In this document: in pieces, positions 52,931 through 60,930 of the stretch
Numbering within the stretch: the first letter of the stretch is position 1
How the letters are laid out: the number at the start of each line of letters is the position of its first letter
From: Campylobacter showae
GTDB lineage: Bacteria; Campylobacterota; Campylobacteria; Campylobacterales; Campylobacteraceae
Length of the DNA: 64,000 nt
Direction: 5' to 3'
Assembly: GCF_900699785.1 (NCBI RefSeq)
Contig: NZ_LR535679.1
Span: forward strand, 1,116,001-1,180,000
Notes under the pieces: generated by a model
Told to the model about the DNA's origin: nothing
Databases searched by the model: none
The model's input: the letters and a program-made list of their open reading frames with translations, nothing else
Made by a program: the position numbers and the translations under genes

Positions 52931-52964
52931 AGTAAAAAATAACCTCAAACGGTTATTTTTTACT
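52931..52964. terminator. perfect bidirectional hairpin upstream of fccB
   Basis: AGTAAAAAATAACC and GGTTATTTTTTACT pair over 14 bases around TCAAAC. The A/T flanks give a U tract in either direction, so it should act as a terminator both ways. It would separate fccA transcription from fccBC. Confidence 0.6.
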
Positions 52965-52971
52965 TTGTTGT

Positions 52972-53040
52972 AAAGGGGGTGGGGGCTTAAATTGCGAAGT
53001 CGCTCCCCACCCCCTTTAATCCCCCTCCCCCTACGACGCT
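52972..53040 (-). repeat. G-rich hairpin element, copy 2 (reverse orientation)
   Basis: A 13-base perfect stem, AAAGGGGGTGGGG (52972-52984) with CCCCACCCCCTTT (53005-53017), followed by more C runs (53021-53031). On the minus strand this gives four G runs of four or five bases, then the hairpin with a loop holding GCGACTTCGCAA. Same run-then-stem plan and similar loop as the copy at 20903. Confidence 0.6.
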
Positions 53041-53167
53041 TTTAAGGTGGCGACACTGCTTTGCCTTGCAGGCAAAGCGTCGCAGTTTGGGAAGTGAATT
53101 TTATAAATTTGCCGTCAAATTTAATCAAATATCGCAAGCCAAATTTGACCTGCGATACGAAATTAAA

Positions 53168-53285
53168 ACGAATTATCGCGAGCTTTAGGCGAGGCGGATC
53201 TAAATTTTAGAGCGCAGATAGAACATTTCGTTCATCTAGCGATAAAATTTAGAACCAACGAAGTATAAACTCGCGAGAACTTCGT
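53168..53285 (+). repeat. dispersed palindromic element, copy F
   Basis: Middle stem CTAAATTTTA (53200-53209) with TAAAATTTAG (53243-53252). The next paired layer is CGC-GAT / ATC-GCG. The inner hairpin is GAAC (53221-53224), loop ATTTC, GTTC (53230-53233). End boxes are degenerate: ATTATCGCGAG on the left and CTCGCGAGAAC on the right. It ends 11 bases from the fccA stop. Confidence 0.68.
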
Positions 53286-53295
53286 TTTACCAAAT

Positions 53296-54846
53296 TTAGA
53301 TATTCTCTCCGGCTATCATTCCGAAAACTATACAATCGGTTATCGCAACCGTGCCTAGCCTGCTCGCGCCGTGCGTACCGCCTGTGATCTCGCCTGCAGC
53401 GTAGAGGCCCGGGATCGGTTTATTCGTCTTACTTGAGATGACCTCGGCTTTGGTATTTATTTTTAGTCCGCCCATGGTGTGGTGAGGCTTCGGCGATAGG
53501 CGGATGACGTAGAACGGTCCAGCTTCGTTGATCTCGCTTAGCGCGCTTTCTTGTTTGCCGAATTCATCTTTTTTAGCCTTGACGCCTTCGTTGTATTTTT
53601 TGACGCTTTCTTTAAGTGCGTCCGCAGGCACGCCGTATTTTTTAGCGATATCGTCTAGCGTAGCGCACTCGCCGACTAGCTTGCCGCTACCCATGCCTTT
53701 TTGGATGATCTCTTCGCTTAGGTCTTTAAACGCCATTTTGGTGTCGGCGAAGGTTATCGGATATGCGCCCGGTTTTTCGCGTAAAATTTTAAACTCGGCG
53801 TCCGCGCGGGTTTTGCGGTCGGCTAGCTCGTTCATAAAGCGCTTGCCGGTGCGTATATCGACCGCGATGCCGTATTTAAACGTGCCTTGCTGCGTCAAAA
53901 TCGGAGCGGTGCCAAAGCCCTTTTCATCCGGGCTCGCCCACGGACCAAACTGGATCCAGTCTACTTGCACCGGATACGCACCGATCTCAAATGCTTTTAG
54001 TAGCGCGCCAGCAGTCGCTCCCGGGTGGTTCGTGCTATCGACGTCATCCGGAATCCTCGGGTCTTGAAGCTTTCTAAACGCCTTATCGCGGCAAAATCCG
54101 CCCGCAGCCAAAACTACGCCCTTGTTTGCCTTTAGCGTTTTTTTCGTGCCGCTCGTATTTTCTAGGTCGTCGCTGTAAAGCTTATCGTCGAATCTATACT
54201 CTTCTCTGATCGTCACGCCCACGACGCGGCCGTCGTCGTCTAGCACGAAGTCGTCAAATTTGGCGCGGCGGCGAAGCTCGCAGCCTTTGTCTTTTAGCGC
54301 TTCAAATTTTTCAAGCATCGGCTGGATGTAGCCTGAGCCGCTATCGTTTGTAGTTAGCAGCGAGCGAGCTACGGTATGACCGCCGAAGTGCGCGCAGTGC
54401 TCTTTAAACTGAACGCCGTTTTCAAGAAGGAAGTTATACGCGTCCATACCGCGATCGACTAATGTCTCCAAAAGCTCGGTGTGATTGATACCAAGACCGG
54501 CTTTTAGACAGTCGGCGATAAACAGCTCTTTGCTGTCTTTGATGTTAGTTTTTGCTTGCACCGGGTTGTTTGCGACCGCCATGCCGCCGCCGTTGATTAC
54601 GGAGTTACCGCCGATGCGACCCATTTTTTCCAGGATTAGTACCTTGCTGCCTTTTTGCGCCGCTTTTAAGCCCGCCGCAAGTCCCGCAAAGCCTGAGCCG
54701 ATGATGATCACGTCCCACTCTTCGTCAAATTTGACGTCTTTTACGTTTAACGCGCTTGCTTGCGCATTTACCGCACCCAGCGCGAGCGCGCCCGCACCCG
54801 CCATACCTAGCTTTAACAAATCGCGTCTTGACATTTGCTCTTGCAT
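53296..54846 (-). CDS. fccA: periplasmic flavoprotein reductase, flavocytochrome-c type (FccA-like), Tat-exported
   Basis: 516 residues. Twin-arginine signal MSRRDLLKLG, FAD-binding GSGFAGLAAGLKAAQKG (about 50-66) followed by EKMGRIGGNS, then HHTMGGLKIN and HGASRLGTVAITDCIVFG near the C-terminus, as in fumarate/methacrylate/urocanate-type periplasmic reductases. Haems are not in this protein but in the separate FccB. The acceptor cannot be read from sequence. Strong ribosome-binding site (AAAGGAGAATG). A 14-base palindrome lies about 100 bases upstream. Confidence 0.88.
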   Translation of the reverse strand: MQEQMSRRDLLKLGMAGAGALALGAVNAQASALNVKDVKFDEEWDVIIIGSGFAGLAAGLKAAQKGSKVLILEKMGRIGGNSVINGGGMAVANNPVQAKTNIKDSKELFIADCLKAGLGINHTELLETLVDRGMDAYNFLLENGVQFKEHCAHFGGHTVARSLLTTNDSGSGYIQPMLEKFEALKDKGCELRRRAKFDDFVLDDDGRVVGVTIREEYRFDDKLYSDDLENTSGTKKTLKANKGVVLAAGGFCRDKAFRKLQDPRIPDDVDSTNHPGATAGALLKAFEIGAYPVQVDWIQFGPWASPDEKGFGTAPILTQQGTFKYGIAVDIRTGKRFMNELADRKTRADAEFKILREKPGAYPITFADTKMAFKDLSEEIIQKGMGSGKLVGECATLDDIAKKYGVPADALKESVKKYNEGVKAKKDEFGKQESALSEINEAGPFYVIRLSPKPHHTMGGLKINTKAEVISSKTNKPIPGLYAAGEITGGTHGASRLGTVAITDCIVFGMIAGENI

Positions 54847-55180
54847 ACATTCTCCTTTGGATGAAATATCATGATGGCATTATAATTATATTATCGTGAG
54901 TTTGCTGTGAGTTTTATTAAAAATTTACTCTGTCAAAGTTATCCCTAAATTTAGGGGATTTGATGTAAATTTGACTGCGGATAGACGGTTTTATGAGATT
55001 TTATTTTTAAGATTTATCAAGATTTTTCTATTAAGGTGTAATCTTTTATGTAATTTTATTTTCAGATTACAGAGCGTGATCAAATTTGAAAAATGCGATC
55101 GCGCTCAAATTTTGCTTTTTACGAAAAATCGCAAAATTTAAGCTAATTTCAATATTATTTTGGGTAAATTTCCATTTTTC
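54847..55180. promoter_or_regulatory. control region of fccA, with the palindrome CCCTAAATTTAGGG
   Basis: No gene. A perfect palindrome CCCTAAATTTAGGG lies at 54943-54956, flanked by AT on one side and GAT on the other (imperfectly extended). A minus-strand -10 of the form TATAAT lies around 54880-54886, which would put the palindrome near -60. A possible binding site for the response regulator at 51082; the link is inference. Confidence 0.4.
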
Positions 55181-55256
55181 GGTCCCGTAGCTCAGTTGGT
55201 AGAGCACTACCTTGACATGGTAGTGGTCGATGGTTCGAGTCCATTCGGGGCCACCA
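55181..55256 (+). tRNA. tRNA-Val (anticodon GAC)
   Basis: 76 bases including an encoded CCA end. Acceptor stem GGTCCCG / CGGGGCC (one G-U pair), D-arm GCTCAGTTGGTAGAGC, anticodon stem CTACC / GGTAG around TTGACAT (anticodon GAC, reading GUC and GUU), T-arm with GTTCGAGTC. All cloverleaf parts are intact. An apparent reading frame across it is an artefact. Confidence 0.97.
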
Positions 55257-55713
55257 TTTCGCTTCTTTTTGATTCAAATTTTCAAATTTGCTTTATCTTT
55301 CGTACCGTAAACCCGAACGCTAAATTTTCGTCAAATTTGCCTACTAAAGCAAAAGTATATTATGTTTTATTTTGAAGTAAAATTTAATGATTAAAGCGCA
55401 AAGGCAACCACTCCTTTGCGCAATTTGGGAGAAAAATGAATCAAAACAATGCAAAGACGAGATAGATGCATGATTCATTCGATGAAATATTAGCGTTAGT
55501 TTTCTTAAAGTATAATAAAGTATATTGAGAATATTACCGATTTAACAATATTTAAATTTTAATCAATATATTCTACTATATTCAAAACTCAAATTTGACC
55601 GCCGTTTAAACCCAAATCAAATAAAACATTAAGTAAAGCTTAAAAACATTTTAGCTAAAATCAAACCCAATTCTTTCAGCGTAAGAAAGATGTTTCGATA
55701 AAAAGGACGCAAA
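55257..55713. other. AT-rich leader region upstream of thrS
   Basis: No gene longer than nine codons. GCGCAAAGG (55396-55404) and CCTTTGCGC (55413-55421) form a nine-base hairpin. It is followed by GGGAGAAAA and an ATG-started nine-codon frame ending in TAG. The rest is AT rich with TATT/TATA blocks. No T-box is seen, as expected outside Gram-positives. Confidence 0.4.
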
Positions 55714-57534
55714 ATGAGCGATATCATCGCATACAAACTGGATGGAAACATAGTCGATACTCAGAGTATCAACGGGCGAGAAAACGCCGCAGAACCGATT
55801 TATTTTGACAACTCCCCCGACGCGCTAAACGTCATCAGGCACTCCTGTGCGCACCTCATGGCGCAAGCAATCAAAGAGCTTTATCCGCAGGCTAAATTTT
55901 TTGTCGGACCAAACGTCGAGGACGGATTTTATTATGATTTTAAGGTTGATGATGCCAACAGCAAGCTTAGCGACGAGGATCTAGAGGCGATAGAAGCCAA
56001 GATGAAAGAGCTAGCCGAAGCGAAGCTTGATATCGTCAAAGCAAGCTCCACGAAAGCCTTTATGAGCGATAAATTTAAAGACGACGAGCTAAAACAAGAG
56101 GTACTAAAACGCATCACCGAGGGCGAAGTCAGTAGCTACAAGCAAGGAAATTTCGAGGATTTGTGCCGCGGACCGCACTTGCCAAATACCAAATTTTTAA
56201 GATTTTTTAAACTAACCCGCGTAGCCGGAGCGTATCTTGGCGGCGACGAAACGCGCGAGATGATAAACCGTATCTACGGCACGGCATTTGCCGACAAAGA
56301 GAGTCTAAAAGAGCACATCCGCATCATCGAAGAGGCCAAAAAACGCGACCACAGAAAGCTTGGCGTCGAGATGAAGCTGTTTACCTTCGACGAAGAGGTC
56401 GGCGGCGGCCTACCGATCTGGCTACCAAACGGCGGACGTTTGCGCTCGAAGTTAGAGCAAATTTTATACAAAGCCCACCGCGACCGCGGCTACGAGCCGG
56501 TTAGAGGTCCTGAGCTGCTAAAAGCCGACGTGTGGAAAAAGAGCGGTCACTACGCAAACTATAAAGAAAATATGTACTTTACGACGATCGACGAGGCGGA
56601 ATACGGCATAAAGCCGATGAACTGCGTCGGCCACATCAAGGTATATCAAAGCGACATCCGCTCGTACCGAGATTTGCCGCTTAAATTTTTCGAATACGGC
56701 GTCGTGCATCGCCACGAAAAAAGCGGCGTTTTACACGGACTTTTCAGGGTGCGCGAATTTGCCCAGGACGACTCGCACATCTTTTGTATGCCGAGCCAGA
56801 TAAAAGAAAATATCCTAGAAATTTTAAAATTTGCCGGCAAAATAATGGAAAATTTCGGCTTCCACTACGAGATGGAGATTTCGACCAAGCCTGCAAAAGC
56901 GATCGGCGGGGACGAAATTTGGGAAACGGCGACCAAAGCGCTAAAAGAAGCGCTTGACGAAAACGGCTTTAAATACGGAATCGACGAGGGTGGCGGCGCA
57001 TTCTACGGTCCAAAAATCGACATAAAAATCACTGACGCGCTAAAACGCAAGTGGCAATGCGGCACGATCCAGGTCGACTTTAACCTACCTGAGCGCTTTG
57101 ATCTGGGCTACATCGACGCAAATAACGAACGCCAGCAACCCGTCATGCTACACCGCGCGCTACTGGGAAGCTTCGAGCGATTTATCGGCATTTTGATCGA
57201 GCACACGGGCGGCGAGCTACCGTTTTTCGTCGCTCCGACGCAAGTAGTCATCGTGCCGATCAGCGACGCACACCTAGACTACGCTAAAACCGTCGCCAAA
57301 GAGCTTCGCAAAATCGGCGTAGATAGCGAAATCGCGAGCAAAAACGAGAGTCTAAACAAACGCATCCGCACCGCAGAAAAACAGCGTGTACCGATGATCG
57401 CGGTACTGGGCGACAACGAAGTGGCAAATAGCGCCATCGCCCTGCGCGACCGTACGACTAGGGAGCAAAAAGATATGAAGCTGGATGAATTTATCGAGCT
57501 GCTAAAATCAAAACTCGCCGAGGTAAGTTTTTGA
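55714..57534 (+). CDS. thrS: threonyl-tRNA synthetase
   Basis: Charges tRNA-Thr. 606 residues, shorter than the roughly 640 of E. coli because the N-terminal TGS domain is reduced to about 40 unconserved residues. The editing domain begins with NVIRHSCAHLMAQAI (HxxxH motif). The catalytic core has PMNCVGHI (zinc Cys), VVHRHEKSG (zinc His, about 335), GAFYGPKIDI, and VMLHRALLGSFERF (third zinc ligand His). The C-terminal anticodon domain is present. Ribosome-binding site AAAAGGACGCAAA. Confidence 0.97.
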   Translation: MSDIIAYKLDGNIVDTQSINGRENAAEPIYFDNSPDALNVIRHSCAHLMAQAIKELYPQAKFFVGPNVEDGFYYDFKVDDANSKLSDEDLEAIEAKMKELAEAKLDIVKASSTKAFMSDKFKDDELKQEVLKRITEGEVSSYKQGNFEDLCRGPHLPNTKFLRFFKLTRVAGAYLGGDETREMINRIYGTAFADKESLKEHIRIIEEAKKRDHRKLGVEMKLFTFDEEVGGGLPIWLPNGGRLRSKLEQILYKAHRDRGYEPVRGPELLKADVWKKSGHYANYKENMYFTTIDEAEYGIKPMNCVGHIKVYQSDIRSYRDLPLKFFEYGVVHRHEKSGVLHGLFRVREFAQDDSHIFCMPSQIKENILEILKFAGKIMENFGFHYEMEISTKPAKAIGGDEIWETATKALKEALDENGFKYGIDEGGGAFYGPKIDIKITDALKRKWQCGTIQVDFNLPERFDLGYIDANNERQQPVMLHRALLGSFERFIGILIEHTGGELPFFVAPTQVVIVPISDAHLDYAKTVAKELRKIGVDSEIASKNESLNKRIRTAEKQRVPMIAVLGDNEVANSAIALRDRTTREQKDMKLDEFIELLKSKLAEVSF

Positions 57535-57706
57535 GACCGGAGCGAAAATCCGCTAAATTTGAGCTAGGCGCGGCTTTATGCTAAGCCTGGCTTTTACCAA
57601 AATCCGCAAAAATTGTCACGGCGCAATAAATTTCTACGAAAAATACAATAAAAACACAATATTTTTGGATATAATCAACAAATTTCAACTTAAAGGAAAA
57701 AACTAA

Positions 57707-58222
57707 TTGGCTAAAGAAAACGAAGTGTTGCTCAACGAAGATATCAGAGCGAGCGAAGTGAGATGCGTGGGAGACGACGGCACCGCATACGGCGTCATCC
57801 CAAGAGTAGAGGCCTTGAAAATCGCCGAGAAAATGGGGCTTGATCTGGTGCTAATCGCGCCTGATGCTAAACCTCCCGTTTGCAAGATAATGGACTACGG
57901 CAAATTCCGCTATCAGCAGGAAAAAAAGCAAAAAGAGGCCAAGAAAAAGCAAAAAACGATCGAAGTAAAAGAGATCAAGCTCTCCGTCAAAATCGCTCAA
58001 AACGACATCAACTATAAAGTCAAGCACGCTCTTGAGTTTCTAGAAGACGGCAAACACGTCAAATTTCGCGTATTTCTAAAAGGCCGCGAGATGAGCAATC
58101 CTGAAGCCGGCGTCGTGATGCTACAAAAAGTCTGGGAGATGGTAAAAGACGTCTCCGACCGCGATAAAGAGCCGCTGCTAGAAGGCCGATACGTCAATAT
58201 GTTGGTAACGCCGAAGAGGTAA
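57707..58222 (+). CDS. infC: translation initiation factor IF-3
   Basis: Binds the 30S subunit and proofreads start-codon selection. 171 residues: N-domain ([26 protein letters not shown] in part), lysine-rich linker ([21 protein letters not shown] in part) and C-domain ([17 protein letters not shown]). The start is TTG behind AAAGGAAAAAAC; a rare initiator is typical of infC, where IF-3 discriminates against its own start codon. The usual followers rpmI and rplT are absent: an unknown gene comes next after a terminator hairpin. Confidence 0.96.
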   Translation: MAKENEVLLNEDIRASEVRCVGDDGTAYGVIPRVEALKIAEKMGLDLVLIAPDAKPPVCKIMDYGKFRYQQEKKQKEAKKKQKTIEVKEIKLSVKIAQNDINYKVKHALEFLEDGKHVKFRVFLKGREMSNPEAGVVMLQKVWEMVKDVSDRDKEPLLEGRYVNMLVTPKR

Positions 58223-58230
58223 AATTTGAT

Positions 58231-58258
58231 AAATTTGGGCGAGAAATCGCTCAAATTT
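58231..58258 (+). terminator. terminator hairpin after infC
   Basis: AAATTTGGGCGA and TCGCTCAAATTT pair over 12 bases (one G-U) around GAAA, nine bases after the stop, followed by TTAACC. Shows the AAATTT word serving as stem material. Confidence 0.6.
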
Positions 58259-58339
58259 TAACCTTAAAATTCGGCAAAATTTGACGATAAGTATCTACTT
58301 TTAGATCCTGGTTTTTAAATTTTAAGGCATTTTATAATC

Positions 58340-58729
58340 ATGCAAAAAGAAAATTCAAGCAAGTCAAATCGCTACACAAACGATCAGATCAAAGAAATTT
58401 TAAAAATAATAATAGAGCTATCAAAAGGGTTTATTTCTTATGAAGTAGCGGAGCGAGAAACGCTAAAAATCGTCCCGACATATCCAGCCCACAATCTCAA
58501 AATCTATACCAACCAAATGAGAAAAACTCTTGCCGGTATAGGCGAATACGGCTTTGGTTTCCCTGCTAACTGGGCGCAAGCGCTACTTGAAATAACGAGC
58601 GGCGAAGAGCGAGCGCAAATTTTTCAAGCCCTCAAAGAGCAACAGCGACTATATCTCGAAAAAGACGGCAAAAATAATAAAAAGCTAGAAAAAATCCTTC
58701 AAGCCGCCGAGCAAAATTTAACCGAATAA
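58340..58729 (+). CDS. hypothetical helical protein
   Basis: 129 residues, mostly charged helix: YTNDQIKEILKIIIELSKGFISY, FPANWAQALLEITSGEERAQIF in part and LEKILQAAEQNL. No family recognised; no membrane segment. A TATAAT at 58333-58338 sits directly before the ATG, so either the message starts elsewhere or initiation uses a later codon; an AAGG 13 bases upstream is a poor ribosome-binding site. Confidence 0.55.
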   Translation: MQKENSSKSNRYTNDQIKEILKIIIELSKGFISYEVAERETLKIVPTYPAHNLKIYTNQMRKTLAGIGEYGFGFPANWAQALLEITSGEERAQIFQALKEQQRLYLEKDGKNNKKLEKILQAAEQNLTE

Positions 58730-58741
58730 AAGCCCAAAAGG

Positions 58742-58899
58742 TCGGTAAATTTAAAGCCCTCAAATATAAAAATTTGCAAGTCGACATACAAAAACAAAAT
58801 AGCGCCGAAGAAGCAAACGATTGCGCAGTATTTGCGGCAAATAAGACGGCGATTTTTTTAACCTCATCTACCGCAAAACTAAAATTCGTCCAAGTTTAG
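58742..58899 (+). pseudogene. possible remnant reading frame, about 50 codons
   Basis: An open frame without ATG, reading VGKFKALKYKNLQVDIQ and then NSAEEANDCAVFAANKTAIF in part, to a TAG at 58897-58899. Amino-acid content is protein-like, but there is no ribosome-binding site before the only TTG. Best read as gene debris between the hypothetical protein and the phosphoesterase, or as a small gene with an unusual start. Confidence 0.25.
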
Positions 58900-58937
58900 C
58901 TAAAATCGCGCTAAAATTTAAATCAAAAAGAGAAAAA

Positions 58938-59642
58938 ATGATATACCTTTGCGGCGATACTCACGGGAGCGCTGAGCTTCACAAAATCACGAACAAGGCC
59001 TTTTTGAGCCGAAATTTTACGCGCGAGGACTACGTGATCGTGCTTGGAGATTTTGGTCTATTTTTTAGCGATACGCCAAACGAGCGGCTCGTTAGAGAGC
59101 GACTGGGCAGACTGCCGTATACGCTGCTTTTTATCGACGGCAACCACGAAAATTTCGACCTGCTCTACGGCCTACCGACCGAGGAAAAATTCGGCGGCAA
59201 GGTAGGCGTCGGAGGGGAGAATTTATTTTGGCTTAGGCGCGGCGAAATTTACGAGATAGACGGGCGAAATTTTCTAGCTTTCGGCGGGGCGTTTAGTATC
59301 GACAGGGCGTGGCGCAAGCTAAACGTAAGCTACTGGGACGCCGAAATCCCAAGCCAGAGCGAGCTAAATTTCGCGCTTAGCAATCTAGCTCGCTTTAAGA
59401 GCGCGGGCGGCAAGATAGACGCGGTGCTAAGCCACACGGCGCCTACTTTTTTGATGTCCGCGCTTAGCGATCTGTTTTTAGGCGGCGGAGCGATTTACGA
59501 TCCGACTACGGATATGTTAGAGCGGATTTTTGAGCTTGCAAAGCCCGAGAAATGGTACTTCGGACACTTTCATACAGATAGAAAAGTCTCCGCTCGCGGC
59601 TGCGAATTTCATCTGTGCTACGACGAAATTTTAAAATTTTAG
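58938..59642 (+). CDS. calcineurin-like metallophosphoesterase
   Basis: 234 residues. Di-metal site motifs in order: GDTHGS (6-11), VLGDFGLFF (about 37), FIDGNHENFDLLYGLP (about 72), LSHTAPTF (about 175) and FGHFHTDRK (about 213). These match the metallophosphoesterase fold, with an Asp/His/Asn set for two metals. Cytoplasmic, no signal peptide. The substrate may be a phosphoprotein, nucleotide or diadenosine compound. Ribosome-binding region AAAAAGAGAAAAA. Confidence 0.9.
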   Translation: MIYLCGDTHGSAELHKITNKAFLSRNFTREDYVIVLGDFGLFFSDTPNERLVRERLGRLPYTLLFIDGNHENFDLLYGLPTEEKFGGKVGVGGENLFWLRRGEIYEIDGRNFLAFGGAFSIDRAWRKLNVSYWDAEIPSQSELNFALSNLARFKSAGGKIDAVLSHTAPTFLMSALSDLFLGGGAIYDPTTDMLERIFELAKPEKWYFGHFHTDRKVSARGCEFHLCYDEILKF

Positions 59643-59755
59643 CGTAAATTCTCGCGCCGAGGCTTTGTAAACGAGTGCGATTTTAGCTCGTATAGCGCTA
59701 AAATTTCTAAATTCGGCGGCTAAATTTAGTCCGATTTAGCTTCGCCGCACAAGCT

Positions 59756-60892
59756 TTATAACTCCAAAACAGTCTTAACGCCTAGCCTTTGCGCATTCTC
59801 AAAGTAGCTTTTGGCCGGATCGAGTCCAAAAATGCGCATCAGCTCCTGCCTCGCCCAGCAGGTTTCTGGGTCTCTTAGGTCGTTTGTTTGGTAGCCAAGC
59901 TCCTCGCCGCGTAAAATTTCGGCGATCTCAAACTGCGCGTATCGCGGGCTAAAACCGATGCAGTTAAATTTCAAATTATTTTCTTCTATCAGCTCTTTTA
60001 GCTCGCGCGAGGCGGCCTTCATCACGCTTTGCTCGTCTGAGCAGATCTCTATAAATCCCCACTGCAAATACGTCCGCGCGGGGCTAACGTGAAAACTCAT
60101 CGGAAAATCAAGCTGCGAGGCATCGACCTTTTCATGAGCGAAAATTTCAAATTCGCCGTAAAAAAACGCGTTGTCAAACATCACGTCCATAGGCAGCCTA
60201 GGGCGCGACATCAGCTCGCCCACGCTTGCTTCGCCCTGCGACGCATACGCAAAAAGCTCGACGAAAACGGGTTTTCCCATAAAGCCTAGCATCGCGTGGC
60301 CTTCCGGCAAAAGGCCGCTTTTTCGCAGTTTATGCCCGTCTAAAATCACCCTGCCAAAGCCGTAGCGGTTGCGGTCAAGCTTAAAGCGGAAAAAATCCCC
60401 GCTTTTAAATTTGATATTTTTACGGCCTGCTTTCTTAAACTCCTCGATCTTGCGCGCGTGATCCGAATCCGACTGCGCGATAAAGCGCTCTATCTCGCTT
60501 CTAAAATCCATCTTGCGTCCGTGTCCGCTCTCCCACACGCTGTCGTAAAACGTGGTCTGCGAGGCAAAGCTAGCAATTCGCAGACTGTATTTATTAGCGT
60601 ACAGATAGACTCCAAGAGGCGTGCGCTTTTCAAAATTTGCGGGCGTTAGTTTCGTCTCCTTACCTTTTGCGGTTTTAGGTAGCAGTATCTCACGCCCCTT
60701 AGTCGCCTCGTCGTAGCTGCATTCCGCATAACGCTCATCCGTGGAAACCACGTGCTTTTTGATGACGTCGCCCTCAAAATACAGCACGCTAGCGGGTCTA
60801 AATCTATCCCCGGCAAACTCTACCCGCTCCCAGCTCTGTTGCACGGCGTCAAGCCCGAAATACGCCCTTTGTTCGTTATTTAGTTCAAACAT
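59756..60892 (-). CDS. protein with an Imm26-like immunity domain
   Basis: 378 residues from the ATG at 60892 (AAAGGGAAAA before it; the longer frame to 60937 has no signal). The central part, KSGDFFRFKLDRNRYGFGRVILDGHKL in part, matches the pattern of the Imm26 immunity domain (G-D-x-F-x-x-x-L...Y-G-x-G-R-V). The N-terminal 150 residues and the C-terminal part with GFSPRYAQFEIAEIL are not known to me. No adjacent polymorphic toxin gene. Start 40 bases from the DUF3137 stop. Confidence 0.6.
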   Translation of the reverse strand: MFELNNEQRAYFGLDAVQQSWERVEFAGDRFRPASVLYFEGDVIKKHVVSTDERYAECSYDEATKGREILLPKTAKGKETKLTPANFEKRTPLGVYLYANKYSLRIASFASQTTFYDSVWESGHGRKMDFRSEIERFIAQSDSDHARKIEEFKKAGRKNIKFKSGDFFRFKLDRNRYGFGRVILDGHKLRKSGLLPEGHAMLGFMGKPVFVELFAYASQGEASVGELMSRPRLPMDVMFDNAFFYGEFEIFAHEKVDASQLDFPMSFHVSPARTYLQWGFIEICSDEQSVMKAASRELKELIEENNLKFNCIGFSPRYAQFEIAEILRGEELGYQTNDLRDPETCWARQELMRIFGLDPAKSYFENAQRLGVKTVLEL

Positions 60893-60930
60893 TTTTCCCT
60901 TTCGTTTTCGTTTGCGCGCCGCTTGCCACG

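Larger units (their letters stand above)
52842..53295. other. 454-base hairpin-rich spacer inside the fcc gene group
   Basis: No gene. In order: a perfect 14-base hairpin (52931-52964), the reverse copy of the G-rich element (52972-53040), a strong nested hairpin (53050-53083: GCGAC...GCTTTGCC-TTGCA-GGCAAAGC...GTCGC), and copy F of the palindromic element (53168-53285). Three different structured elements in one gap suggest repeated insertion at this site. Confidence 0.6.

Noticed and set aside
52975..53031. G/C homopolymer runs as a phase-variable contingency tract
   Set aside because: The runs are at most five bases and lie in non-coding DNA, not inside or at the start of a gene as in Campylobacter phase variation.
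55160..55375. A 71-codon reading frame across the tRNA
   Set aside because: It covers a complete, well-paired tRNA-Val and has no ribosome-binding site.
55436..55470. Nine-codon frame upstream of thrS as a threonine leader peptide
   Set aside because: It has only one Thr codon and no terminator-antiterminator pair between it and thrS; chance is adequate.
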